Of a DNA stretch of 29,839 nucleotides, positions 7,865 through 17,082 are shown in pieces (position 1 is the first letter of the stretch; every line of letters starts with the position of its first letter). The stretch is from Christensenella sp. UBA3792 (lineage in GTDB: Bacteria; Bacillota; Clostridia; Christensenellales; CAG-138). Below the pieces are notes generated by a model, which saw only the letters and a list, made by a program, of their open reading frames with translations, made no database searches and was not told the DNA's origin. Made by a program: the position numbers and the translations under genes. The stretch lies in contig DFEW01000058.1 of the NCBI GenBank assembly GCA_002369195.1, positions 1 through 29,839 of the forward strand. The letters run 5' to 3'.

Positions 7865-9286
7865 ATGAAACAAACCATCACCAAGTATCTCTGTCTCGCA
7901 CTCGCGCTTGCGATGTGCATTGCGCTGTTCGCGGGCTGCACCAGCGAACTGAACCAGGGAGGCACCGAAGCGCCGTCCAACCCCGCGGGCGTCACCGATC
8001 CGACCGGCGGCGGCACGGGCGAAGCGCCGACCAACCCCGATGAGCCGCAGAACGGCGAGATCGCCGGCGAAATCGTCACCGGCGGCGGTGCGGAGGAGGG
8101 CTTCCTCGACAACGTCGAGGGACTTCCCGAAACGCTCGAAAACCCGAACATTACGATCGTGTACTGGTACAATCCGAAGCAGTACGCGGTGGACATCCGC
8201 AAGCAGGCGGACGTGTACGATCCGATCCTTGAGGCGATTCCGTACTTCGAAGAAAAGTACGGCGGCAAGGTCACGGTCATCTATTCCGCATGGGGCGACA
8301 TGCTCGAAACCGTCACGTCCCGTCAGAACGCGGGCGACGCGCCCGACCTTTTTGAGGTGTACGACGAAACCCTGTACAGCGTGATCCTCTCCGGCGTCGC
8401 GCAGAACCTCGACGCATACACGTCCGATCTCGACTACGATTACTACAAGATCAACAAGGAGACCTTCCAGTGGAAGGGCAGCTACTACGCGATCCCGCTG
8501 AAGCCGTATGCGTTCTACATCATGTACAACAAGGACCTCTTCGACCTTGAAGGCCTTGACGATCCGGCAACGCTCTATCAGCAGGGCAAGTGGAACTGGA
8601 CGACGTTCCGCGACATCTGCAAGCGCCTGACCAAGACCACCGACGGCGAGCTGAGCCAGGTCGCCTACGGTTCGTGGGAGGACACGATCCTGTCGTTCAT
8701 GTACGCGAACGGCGGCTCGCTGCTCAACATCGACACCAAGACCGGCGAAGTTTCCTCGAACCTCGGCTCGGTCAACACGCAGGATACGATTAACTACCTC
8801 ATCGAGCTCAAGGACTGCTTCATCTACGGCAACGATATGTGGGGCTGGTTCGACAACGGCGCAATGGCGATGATCCGCGGTCACGAGTATCCGGTCGACT
8901 TCCCGTTCGACACGGGCATGGTGCCGTTCCCGACCGGCGACGACTATGAGGGCAAGAACCTTGTCGTCTATCCGCAGGGCATGGCGGTGCCGACCGGCGC
9001 GAAGAACCCCGAAGGTGCGGTCGCGTTCATGCGCGTGGTCAACGAGCTGCAGAAGGCCGTCGGCGACAAGAAGGAAGCCAGCCGCATCGGTCAGGAGAAC
9101 TACGACATGATCTATGCGGACGATGTCAAGCTCGTCTATCAGTATGACAAGGGCCTGAACGACATCGGCACGGTCATCGCAACGATCGTCAACTACATCA
9201 ACGACGGCGTTCCGGCGGCGACCATCAACGCGAACATGGAATCGCAGATCCAGTCCGAGATCAATCTGATGTACAACGACAGATAA
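7865..9286 (+). CDS. Extracellular sugar-binding lipoprotein of ABC importer
   Basis: This 473-residue protein captures the substrate outside the membrane for the permeases encoded just upstream. The signal peptide ends in a lipobox LFAGC. A flexible linker rich in Gly, Pro, Thr and Asn (about residues 22-78) separates the anchor from the folded domain. The folded part has family-1-type binding-protein features: NITIVYWYNP at the start, YFEEKYGGKVTVIYS, AGDAPDLFEVYDE, YYAIPLKPYAFYIMYNKDLF with W(N)WTTFRDICKRL, and a late block YPQGMAVPTGAKNPEGAVAFMR. An AGGAGG ribosome site sits before the ATG. Many aromatic residues suit a carbohydrate ligand, which cannot be specified. Confidence 0.93.
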   Translation: MKQTITKYLCLALALAMCIALFAGCTSELNQGGTEAPSNPAGVTDPTGGGTGEAPTNPDEPQNGEIAGEIVTGGGAEEGFLDNVEGLPETLENPNITIVYWYNPKQYAVDIRKQADVYDPILEAIPYFEEKYGGKVTVIYSAWGDMLETVTSRQNAGDAPDLFEVYDETLYSVILSGVAQNLDAYTSDLDYDYYKINKETFQWKGSYYAIPLKPYAFYIMYNKDLFDLEGLDDPATLYQQGKWNWTTFRDICKRLTKTTDGELSQVAYGSWEDTILSFMYANGGSLLNIDTKTGEVSSNLGSVNTQDTINYLIELKDCFIYGNDMWGWFDNGAMAMIRGHEYPVDFPFDTGMVPFPTGDDYEGKNLVVYPQGMAVPTGAKNPEGAVAFMRVVNELQKAVGDKKEASRIGQENYDMIYADDVKLVYQYDKGLNDIGTVIATIVNYINDGVPAATINANMESQIQSEINLMYNDR

Positions 9287-9303
9287 CCGAAGAGGACCGT
9301 TCT

Positions 9304-11481
9304 GTGGAAAGAGGCATTTACTTTGACGGCTGGTATCATGACAACCATTGCTACCACCCGAGTCTCCCTTTGCGCTCCATGCAGATGGTCGAGGACCTGG
9401 AACGCTACCGCGCGACGATCCTCGTCTGGTCCGTCATGGGCGGCGGCTCGATCTCGCTCCCGTACCTCGAACACGAGGCATTCGGGGAGATCGACCCGCG
9501 TCTGCGCTTCTACGGGTTCATGAACGATTCCGAGTTCATCGCGGAATGCAACAAGCGCGGCATTCGTACGATGGGCATCGTGTTCGAGGTACAGGGCTGG
9601 GAATTCCCGGTCAAGGTATCCGAGGACGGGAAACACATGAAGGCGTTCAACGTCATGCGCGAGGGACGCTCCGACGCCGCCGACGCGTATTACGGGCTCA
9701 ACGAGTTCTCGTCCGGCAGGTTCGACGGGCTGTTCCGCACGTCCCTGAAGGATTACTATCCGGACGGCATCGTCAACAGCGACGGCGAGCGCGTGACTGC
9801 TTTGCAGGAGGAGGTCGCGGCGCGCACGTTCCGCGGCGAGCCGGTGCATGCGGGCTGGGTCGAGGTCAAGGACCATTCGCGCACCTGCTATCAGACCTGC
9901 CGCAACAATCCCGTCTGGCGCGAATACCTCAAGAAGATCATGGAACTGCAGATCGACGCGGGCGTTTACGGCATTCAGCTCGACGAAGCGGAGCTGCCGA
10001 TCACGTCGATGGGCGCGGGCGGGTGCTTCTGCAAGGACTGCGTCAAGCAGTTCCGCACATACCTGAAGGACCGGCGCGCCGCGGGAACGCTCCCAAAGGG
10101 GTACGAGGCGTTCGATCTTGACACGTTCGACATCGGGCAGTACCTGCGGGATTCGAACGTGAACCATCCCGCCGAGTCGTGGACGTACCGCGATGTGTAC
10201 GAGTTTCAGATGCGCGCGGTCAAGAAGCACTTTACCGAGCTTGTCGATCATGCGCGCGCCTATGCGAAGCGGAAGTATGATCGCGAGATCTGGATGAGCG
10301 GCAACTTCTTCACCTGTATGCCGGTCTACTACCCGTTCGAAAACACCGTTGACTGCGTGATTACCGAGATGGAGCACACCCTGTTCCGTCAGCCGCACTG
10401 GTACCGGTATATCTCCGGTTTTTCCGGCAGCAAGCCGGTCATCGTCGCGGAGAACCCCTACGGCGGCATCATTCCGCAGCTGCTCGACGAGCTGAATCGC
10501 GGCAGAGGGTACGACCTTTACCGCCTGCTGCTGCTCGAAGCCGCGGTGTACGGCTGCAACATGAGCGTGCCGTACGGCGGCTGGATGGGCAACACGATCA
10601 AAACCGGATTCTGGCCCCCGCGCGATGTGACCGAGCAGGTGCAGACGTTCCTTGCGGAGCACGACGCGCTGTTCTCGAAGGACAGCGGCGCCGCTGTCAT
10701 GGTCGCGTATTCGTTCCCGAGCTATTACTGGCGCGAGGTCACCAAGAAGAACGGCGATCAGTTCACCGACGTCGATTCGATCCTCTTCTACCGATCGGTC
10801 GAGGAGCAGAGCGACAGCGCGTCGCGCCTGCCTTTCTGGGAGGTCATTCAGCGGCTTTCCGAGGAGCAGACGCTCTACGACGTGCGCATGTTCGGCGATG
10901 ATGAGCTGCGCCCCGACCGCGTATGCGCGCAGGATTGGGCACAGTACCGGATGATCGTCCTGCCCGAATGCACGTACCTCACCGAGAACCAGCGCGATGA
11001 ACTGTACCGCTACGCGCAAAACGGCGGAAAGGTGCTGCTGTTCGGCAGGACCGCCGAAAACTGTCCCGACTGGGCGGCGCGCATGGCGGCGCTTCCGTCC
11101 GTCACGCTTGTGCGCAATCCCGATTCGCGAAAGGACGCGATGCGCCTGTTCACGGAGGCGTTGCGCGAAGCGCAAAAGGGGGAGGAGCAGCTTGTGATCG
11201 AGACCGCAAATGCCGCGGACCGCGCGTTCATCGGCGCGCACACGCACCGAAGCGCTGCGGCGCGGAGCTTGCAGCTTTTGAACTACCGCTACGACAGGCA
11301 GAAGGATCGCGTGCTGCCGATCGAGCATGTCACCGTGCGCCTGAAGGACGCTTCCGTTCGCGGCGCAAGGGCGATCGATCTGGACGGCAACCCGATCGAA
11401 ACGGAACTGCGCGTCCAAAACGGCGTGCTTTCCGTCACGTTCCCGTCGCTTCCGCTGTATGCGGCAATCGAACTATTCTAA
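9304..11481 (+). CDS. Putative cytoplasmic glycoside hydrolase, GH42/GHL-like (TIM barrel plus amidotransferase-like domain)
   Basis: This 725-residue protein has no signal peptide, so it should be cytoplasmic. Residues 1-420 look like a (beta/alpha)8 barrel. A strand-end motif GIQLDEAELP contains Asp227, Glu228 and Glu230, and a later strand CVITEMEHTL contains Glu355 and Glu357; these are candidate acid/base and nucleophile as in clan GH-A. A Cys cluster, CFCKDC (Cys241, 243, 246), follows the first motif and could bind metal. Residues about 490-640 resemble the amidotransferase-like trimerisation domain of GH42 proteins (MIVLPECTYLTENQRDEL, GGKVLLFGR), and a small beta domain ends the protein. 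Translation starts at GTG with GAAGAGGA seven bases before it; the first ATG is residue 26, inside the fold. The substrate is unknown. Confidence 0.75.
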   Translation: MERGIYFDGWYHDNHCYHPSLPLRSMQMVEDLERYRATILVWSVMGGGSISLPYLEHEAFGEIDPRLRFYGFMNDSEFIAECNKRGIRTMGIVFEVQGWEFPVKVSEDGKHMKAFNVMREGRSDAADAYYGLNEFSSGRFDGLFRTSLKDYYPDGIVNSDGERVTALQEEVAARTFRGEPVHAGWVEVKDHSRTCYQTCRNNPVWREYLKKIMELQIDAGVYGIQLDEAELPITSMGAGGCFCKDCVKQFRTYLKDRRAAGTLPKGYEAFDLDTFDIGQYLRDSNVNHPAESWTYRDVYEFQMRAVKKHFTELVDHARAYAKRKYDREIWMSGNFFTCMPVYYPFENTVDCVITEMEHTLFRQPHWYRYISGFSGSKPVIVAENPYGGIIPQLLDELNRGRGYDLYRLLLLEAAVYGCNMSVPYGGWMGNTIKTGFWPPRDVTEQVQTFLAEHDALFSKDSGAAVMVAYSFPSYYWREVTKKNGDQFTDVDSILFYRSVEEQSDSASRLPFWEVIQRLSEEQTLYDVRMFGDDELRPDRVCAQDWAQYRMIVLPECTYLTENQRDELYRYAQNGGKVLLFGRTAENCPDWAARMAALPSVTLVRNPDSRKDAMRLFTEALREAQKGEEQLVIETANAADRAFIGAHTHRSAAARSLQLLNYRYDRQKDRVLPIEHVTVRLKDASVRGARAIDLDGNPIETELRVQNGVLSVTFPSLPLYAAIELF

Positions 11482-11498
11482 ACGCAAAGGAAGGATTT

Positions 11499-14400
11499 AT
11501 GGAAGAAAACATTCTTGTTACCGGCGAACCGCTGTCGAAGGAAAAATTCAGCAAGCCGAGCGTCGAGTTCGGCATCATGCCGTTCTGGTTCTGGAACGGC
11601 GAAATGTCCTACGATGAGATCGCCTATCAGATTCGCGAGTACAAGGCGAAGGGCTGCCCGGGCTTCTACATTCACGCGCGCTTCGGCGTGCGCGAGGAAC
11701 TCGGCTACATGAACGAGGACTGGCTCGATCGCGTCAAGTTCACGATCGAGACGGCTCAGGCGGAGGGGCTGCAGATCTGGATCTACGACGAGTACAACTG
11801 GCCGAGCGGCACCTGCGGACAGACGCTGATGAAGGACCACCCGGAGATGACGAACGTCTATCTCGAGCTGGTCGAAGGCAACCTGCCGGGGCAGTTCTTC
11901 ACGTTCATGGAGGGCACCGACTCCCGCTACAACGACCTCGAACAGTCCGAACCGGTCTATGCCTGCGCGATCAAGCTGTCCGACCTCGAATCGGGCAACT
12001 ATGAGATCGTCGACCTGATGCCGTCGCTCTCGTTCGACAAGGTCATTACGTGGGAAGCGCCGAAGGGACCGTGGAAGCTGTTCTACTTCATCGAGCGCAA
12101 GAGCACCTGGTACGCGGACGTGCTGAATCCGGAGACGACAAAAAAGTTTATCGAATACACGCATGAGCGGTATCGGGCGTACCTCGACGGCGATTTTTCA
12201 AAGCAGGTCAAGGGCTTTTTCACCGACGAGCCCGCCATGCACTACTTCGAGACCGGACGCGACAACTTCATCGTTCCGTGGACGCACGGCATGTTCAAGA
12301 TCTTCCGCGAGCACAACGGCTACGATCTCAAGAAGAACCTGCCGAAGCTGTTCTTCGACTGCGGCGGCGACACCGAGCAGGTGCGTTACGATTTCTGGAG
12401 CACGCTGACCGATCAGTACGAGAAATCCTACTTCAAGCAGATCGAGGACTGGTGCGCCGATCACGACGTGATCTCCACCGGACACCTGCTGTATGAGGAG
12501 TCGCTGCGCATGCATGCGCGCGTCGACGGCAACCTCTTCAAGCACCTGCAGCACTTCCACATGACCGGCGTTGACCATCTCTATCCGCGCATCGGCACGC
12601 GCGAGATGGAGAACGAGCATGTTGCGCTGAAGATCGCGTCGAGCGCGGCGCACCAGAACGGTAGCGCGCGCCTCGTGTGCGAATCGATGGGCGGTTCGTA
12701 CTGGGACTGCACGATGGAGCGCATGAAGTGGATCGGCGACTGGGAGTACGTGCTCGGCGTCAACCAGTTCATTCCGCACGGCTTCCATTATACGATCGAG
12801 GGCGAGCGCAAGCGCGACTGGCCGCCGTCCATGTTCTGCCAGTTCACCTGGTGGGAGCAGTATAAGCAGTTCAACGACTACATGACGCGCCTCGGCTACA
12901 CGCTGTCCGGCGGCGATCACGTCGCCAAGGTCGCGGTGCTGTACCCGATGAATTCGATCTGGGCAAACTACATGCCCAATCAGAGAACCAAGATTTCCGA
13001 GTGCATCGAGCGCGAGTTCAACTACATGGCGGACCGCATGCTTCGGCTGCACATCGACTACGACTACATCGACGAGGACGTGCTGAATACGCGCACATCG
13101 ATCCGCGACGGCAAGCTCTGTATCGCGGGCGAGCGGTACGAAATGCTGCTGCTGCCGCCTTGCACGCATATCAAGGCGGATACGCTCAAAACGATGGAAG
13201 CGTTCGTCAGCGCGGGCGGGAAGCTCGGCGGCGACGCGCTGCTGCCGTACAAGTGCGTCGAGGGCGAGGCGGAGGACTTCGAAGCGCGCATCGAAGCGCT
13301 GTTCGGCGTCGATCCCAAAGCGCTGCGCGAGGCGTTCCTCGCAAACGATGTTCGAACGCAGCAGCTGAGCGAGCGCAGCGTCGGCGACGGCAAGGTCGTG
13401 TTCGCGTTCGGCGAAGGGTTCAAGTACAATCCCGACGCGCGCGAAGGGCTCGCCCTGCTCGACCGGATGCTGCGCGCCTGCGTGACGCCGGAAATCGAGA
13501 TCGACAGCGAGGAAATCTTCTGCCTGCACCGCGTCAAGGACGGCAAGGACCTGTTCTTCCTGATCAATCCGGTCAACGAACCGGCGGACGTGACGGTCCG
13601 CTTCGCAGGCGCACATACGCCGGAGCTTTGGGACCTCGAAACCGGCGACATCCGAAAAGCGCCGGTCTATGCGATCGAAGACGGGTATACGTGCCTTGCG
13701 GCGCACTTTGAGCCGTTCGGCTCCAAGATGTTCTCGTTTGCGGACGCGGTCGAGCCCGCGCACATCTGCGCGGCGGACATCACCGTGGAAGCGTTCGATC
13801 CCGATACGCGCGTTGCGACCGGTTTTGCGCGCCTTGCGCACGACGGCGAAGTGACGCTTTGCGAAAACGGCGGCCTCTCGACGCAGACGGTTTCGGCGGT
13901 GCGTCCGGGCGACGCGATCCCGCTTTGCGGTCCGTTCGCGTTTGCGATCGACAAACCGAACAGCATCAACACCGACGCGTGGAAGATGACGTACGCGACC
14001 GAGCACGACGACGTTGCGGCGATCACGAACGGAACGGCGGACATGTCCGGCTGGCTCGACATGCGCATGGGCGCGTGGGAGATGCAGCTGCCGGTCGAGC
14101 GTGAGAACGAGACCTATCCGGTCACGCTCTGGTACGTCACCAAGATCCGCGCGGCGTTCGTGCCGGACGATCTGAAGCTCATGATCGACGGATTCAAGGG
14201 ACAGTGCTACACCCTCTATGTCAACGGCAGGGAAGTCACCGAAACGCCGGAGCGCAGCTATCTCGATGCGGAAATCAAAACGGTTCCGATGCAGCCGTAC
14301 TTCACGGTCGGCGAGAACACCGTTGCGGTCAAGCTCACGGTCACCAAGAAAAGCGACGGCATGACCGACCTTTTGAAGATCATCGGCAGTTTCTCGGTCG

Positions 14401-14789
14401 AGGAGCGCGACGGCATCGAAACGATCGTGGCTCCCAAAACCGAAATCGGACTCGGCGACTGGAACAACTTCGGCTATCCGTACTATTCCGGCACCGGCCT
14501 GTATACGACGAAGATCGCGGTCACGGCGGAGATGCTGCGGCAGAAGCTGCTGCTCAAAGCGGACATCGGCCGCGACGTACTGACCGTTGCGGTCAACGGC
14601 GAGCCGGTCAAGACGTGCCTGTGGCGTCCGTACGAAGCCGATCTGACCCCGTACCTTCACGAAGGCGAGAATGAGATCACGCTCGGCGTCGTCAACACGC
14701 TGATGAACCTTCTGGAGTCGACACACAATCCGTCTGGTCTGTTCCGCGCCGAGATCGTGCCGTTCGACCGCTACAGCGTACAGTTCTGA
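11499..14789 (+). CDS. Large GH106-like glycoside hydrolase (alpha-L-rhamnosidase superfamily)
   Basis: This 1096-residue protein is without signal peptide, so probably cytoplasmic. It opens with the block GIMPFWFWNGEMSYDEIAYQ, then GCPGFYIHARFGV and WIYDEYNWPSG, which I recognise from GH106-like hydrolases. Candidate acidic residues are in FTDEPAMHYF (Asp243, Glu244) and LVCESMGGSYWDC (Glu395). An amidotransferase-like segment follows (about 480-600), then beta-sandwich regions, and the C-terminal part (about 890-1096) looks like a galactose-binding-like domain (GLGDWNNFGYPYYSGTGLYTT). GH106 enzymes release terminal alpha-L-rhamnose, but many relatives of this length are untested, so specificity is uncertain. 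It lies 17 bases after the previous hydrolase. Confidence 0.8.
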   Translation: MEENILVTGEPLSKEKFSKPSVEFGIMPFWFWNGEMSYDEIAYQIREYKAKGCPGFYIHARFGVREELGYMNEDWLDRVKFTIETAQAEGLQIWIYDEYNWPSGTCGQTLMKDHPEMTNVYLELVEGNLPGQFFTFMEGTDSRYNDLEQSEPVYACAIKLSDLESGNYEIVDLMPSLSFDKVITWEAPKGPWKLFYFIERKSTWYADVLNPETTKKFIEYTHERYRAYLDGDFSKQVKGFFTDEPAMHYFETGRDNFIVPWTHGMFKIFREHNGYDLKKNLPKLFFDCGGDTEQVRYDFWSTLTDQYEKSYFKQIEDWCADHDVISTGHLLYEESLRMHARVDGNLFKHLQHFHMTGVDHLYPRIGTREMENEHVALKIASSAAHQNGSARLVCESMGGSYWDCTMERMKWIGDWEYVLGVNQFIPHGFHYTIEGERKRDWPPSMFCQFTWWEQYKQFNDYMTRLGYTLSGGDHVAKVAVLYPMNSIWANYMPNQRTKISECIEREFNYMADRMLRLHIDYDYIDEDVLNTRTSIRDGKLCIAGERYEMLLLPPCTHIKADTLKTMEAFVSAGGKLGGDALLPYKCVEGEAEDFEARIEALFGVDPKALREAFLANDVRTQQLSERSVGDGKVVFAFGEGFKYNPDAREGLALLDRMLRACVTPEIEIDSEEIFCLHRVKDGKDLFFLINPVNEPADVTVRFAGAHTPELWDLETGDIRKAPVYAIEDGYTCLAAHFEPFGSKMFSFADAVEPAHICAADITVEAFDPDTRVATGFARLAHDGEVTLCENGGLSTQTVSAVRPGDAIPLCGPFAFAIDKPNSINTDAWKMTYATEHDDVAAITNGTADMSGWLDMRMGAWEMQLPVERENETYPVTLWYVTKIRAAFVPDDLKLMIDGFKGQCYTLYVNGREVTETPERSYLDAEIKTVPMQPYFTVGENTVAVKLTVTKKSDGMTDLLKIIGSFSVEERDGIETIVAPKTEIGLGDWNNFGYPYYSGTGLYTTKIAVTAEMLRQKLLLKADIGRDVLTVAVNGEPVKTCLWRPYEADLTPYLHEGENEITLGVVNTLMNLLESTHNPSGLFRAEIVPFDRYSVQF

Positions 14790-14794
14790 ACCGT

Positions 14795-15664
14795 ATGGAA
14801 CACTATCGCATCTTGATCGATACCGACATCGGCGGCGATGTGGACGACGCGCTCGCGCTTGCGATGGCGCTGAACACGCCGAACGTCGAGATCGTCGGCA
14901 TCACAAACGTATACCTTGCGAACGCATGGCGCGCGGGTGTCACCAAAGAACTCCTGCGCGTCTACGGACGCGAGCAGATTCCGGTCTGCGCCGGTGCGGA
15001 AAAGCCGCTGATCGGCTGGTGGGACGAGAACCGCATCCCGAACAGCTCGCCGGATTACGGCGAGTACCGCGGCGAGAAGCTGCCGCATGCGGCGGACTTC
15101 ATCATCCGCAAAGCGGAGGAGATCGACGATCTGATCCTCCTTGCGATCGGACCGCTCACGAACGTCGGCATCGCGCTCGCGAAGGCACCGCATATCGCGA
15201 AACGCATGAAAATCTACATGATGGGCGGGCAGCTCAACAAGGCGCATCCGGAGTGGAACATCTTCTGCGATCCGGAAGCGGCGCACATCGTGTTCGAAAG
15301 CGGCGCGGACATTACGATGGTCGGGCGCGACGTGACCCTGCGCTGCCAGTTCACGCGCGAGGAGGTCGACGAGGTAAAGAACGCCGGCAATCCGCGTGCC
15401 GAGCGGCTCGGGCAGATGATGGAACAGTTCATCGTCAACTTCGGTTATCTGCCGATTCTGCACGACCCGCTGGCGCTTGCCGCGCTGCTGTGGCCGGATC
15501 TTCTGAAGCTCGAACGCAAGCGGATCCTGATCGAAACGCGCGGCGCGCATACGCGCGGGCTCACGGTCGACTGTGACTGGGGCGAGGGACAGGAGGCGTG
15601 GGCGGCGACCGACGTGGACGTGCAGGGCTTTAAGCGGCGGCTCATCGAGGTGCTGAAACAGTAA
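14795..15664 (+). CDS. Inosine/uridine-preferring nucleoside hydrolase family protein
   Basis: This 289-residue protein, close to the usual 300-320, has the Ca2+-binding signature of the family at its N-terminus, LIDTDIGGDVDDALALAM (Asp9, Asp11, Asp17, Asp18). Further family blocks are LLAIGPLTNVGIAL, MKIYMMGG, NIFCDPEAAHIVFESG and ILHDPLALAALL. The tail WAATDVDVQGFKRRLIEVL matches the VATDVDxxxF ending. Such enzymes split N-ribosides into ribose and base. The gene starts 5 bases after the stop of the GH106-like gene with no clear Shine-Dalgarno, so translation is probably coupled, and it overlaps the next gene by one base (TAATG). The location among glycosidases makes a non-nucleoside glycoside substrate conceivable. 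Confidence 0.92.
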   Translation: MEHYRILIDTDIGGDVDDALALAMALNTPNVEIVGITNVYLANAWRAGVTKELLRVYGREQIPVCAGAEKPLIGWWDENRIPNSSPDYGEYRGEKLPHAADFIIRKAEEIDDLILLAIGPLTNVGIALAKAPHIAKRMKIYMMGGQLNKAHPEWNIFCDPEAAHIVFESGADITMVGRDVTLRCQFTREEVDEVKNAGNPRAERLGQMMEQFIVNFGYLPILHDPLALAALLWPDLLKLERKRILIETRGAHTRGLTVDCDWGEGQEAWAATDVDVQGFKRRLIEVLKQ

Positions 15665-17082
15665 TGGCAAAGAAACTTGCACTGATCGGCGGCGGCAGCG
15701 TCCGCACCTATTATTTCATCGAATCCCTGCTGAAGTTCTACCGCAGCATGGACATCGGCGAGGTCGCCGTCATGGACATCGATCCCGAAAAGCTTGCATA
15801 CTTCGGCGGCATCGCGCGGTACCTTGTCGCACGCGAGCGGGAGGAGCTTCACATCACGCTGACGACCGACGCAAAAACGGCGCTTTGGGATGCGGACTGG
15901 GTGGTTACGACCGTGCGCGTGGGCGGCGACGAAACGCGAACGCAGGATGAACGGATCGCACTCCGGCACGGCGTGATCGGGCAGGAAACGACGGGCGCGG
16001 GCGGGTTTTCCTACGCGATCCGCACAATTCCGGTCATGCTCGACTACATGCGTCTGATCCGCACGTACGCAAAGCCGGACGCGCCGGTGTTCAACTTCAC
16101 CAACCCGTCCGGACTTGTCACGCAGGCGCTGTACGACGCGGGCTACACCGGCATCATCGGCATCTGCGACAACGCGACCGGCATCAAGATCGATACGGCG
16201 AACGCGCTTGCGGTCAACGCGAGCGACCTGCTCGTCAAGGTCTACGGATTGAACCATCTTTCCTGGGCGAACCGGATCGAGGTCGGCGGCGTCGATATCC
16301 TGCCGAAGCTGTTCGAGAACGATGCGTTCGTGCAGAACTTCCATCAGTTCCTGTACTTCGACCGCGACCTGGTGCGGCGCCTTCGCTGCATCCCGAACGG
16401 GTATCTGTACTATTATTATCACCGCGAGCGCGCGCTCAAAAACCTCTCGGAAGCGAAGGAAACGCGCGGCGAATTCATCCTGCGCAACAATACGGACATG
16501 ATGAACGCCCTTCGCGCGCACAGCATCGAGACGGAGCCGGAGATGTGCCTTGCGATCTATCGTGAGTATATGCGCCGGCGCGAGGGCAGCTATATGTCGA
16601 TCGAACTCGGCGGGCAGACACTGCATCCGGAACGCATCGATCCGCGCACGCTCGGTATCGATTCGCTGCTCGGGCAAAAGCCGGTCACCGAAATCTACGA
16701 GGGCTACGCGGGCGTCGTGTTCAATTACATCGACAGCCGAAAAAACGACAGGAACATCGACCTTGCGGTGAGCGTGCCCAATCGCGGCGCCGTGCAGGGC
16801 ATGGCGGACGACGACGTGTTGGAGATCACCTGTCTGATCGGCAGGGACGGGGCAAAGCCGATGCGCTTTGCACCGGAGGAGATCGACGGAACGAACCTTG
16901 CGCTGATGAAAACGATCAAGCGCTACGAAAAGCTGACCGTCGAAGCGGTGCGCACGCACTCGAAGGCGGCGGCGCGCGAAGCGCTGATGCAGCATCCGCT
17001 GGTCGGCGATTACGCGCTTGCCAAATCGCTCGTCGACGCGTATGCGGCGCTGAACGCGCCGTGGATCGGAGAATGGGCATGA
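15664..17082 (+). CDS. Glycoside hydrolase family 4 (NAD+- and metal-dependent)
   Basis: This 472-residue protein hydrolyses glycosides by the redox-assisted GH4 mechanism. A Rossmann dinucleotide site, LIGGGSVRTYYF, lies at residues 7-18. The substrate loop GQETTGAGGFSYAIRTIP resembles 6-phospho-beta-glucosidase members, and FNFTNPSG is the conserved block at 143-150. Metal ligands appear as Cys168 in IGICDNATG and His198 in YGLNHLSW. The CDNAT context departs from the CNVP or CHSV forms I expect for characterised subfamilies, so the substrate may differ. Length is normal. There is no PTS in the window; if the substrate must be phosphorylated, the PfkB kinase encoded next, which overlaps by 4 bases, is a candidate. 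An alpha-galacturonidase role is an alternative. Confidence 0.9.
   Translation: MAKKLALIGGGSVRTYYFIESLLKFYRSMDIGEVAVMDIDPEKLAYFGGIARYLVAREREELHITLTTDAKTALWDADWVVTTVRVGGDETRTQDERIALRHGVIGQETTGAGGFSYAIRTIPVMLDYMRLIRTYAKPDAPVFNFTNPSGLVTQALYDAGYTGIIGICDNATGIKIDTANALAVNASDLLVKVYGLNHLSWANRIEVGGVDILPKLFENDAFVQNFHQFLYFDRDLVRRLRCIPNGYLYYYYHRERALKNLSEAKETRGEFILRNNTDMMNALRAHSIETEPEMCLAIYREYMRRREGSYMSIELGGQTLHPERIDPRTLGIDSLLGQKPVTEIYEGYAGVVFNYIDSRKNDRNIDLAVSVPNRGAVQGMADDDVLEITCLIGRDGAKPMRFAPEEIDGTNLALMKTIKRYEKLTVEAVRTHSKAAAREALMQHPLVGDYALAKSLVDAYAALNAPWIGEWA

Noticed and set aside
17061..17078. GTG start for the PfkB kinase at 17061
   Set aside because: The ATGA overlap start at 17079 has a ribosome site at the right distance and gives the usual kinase N-terminus.
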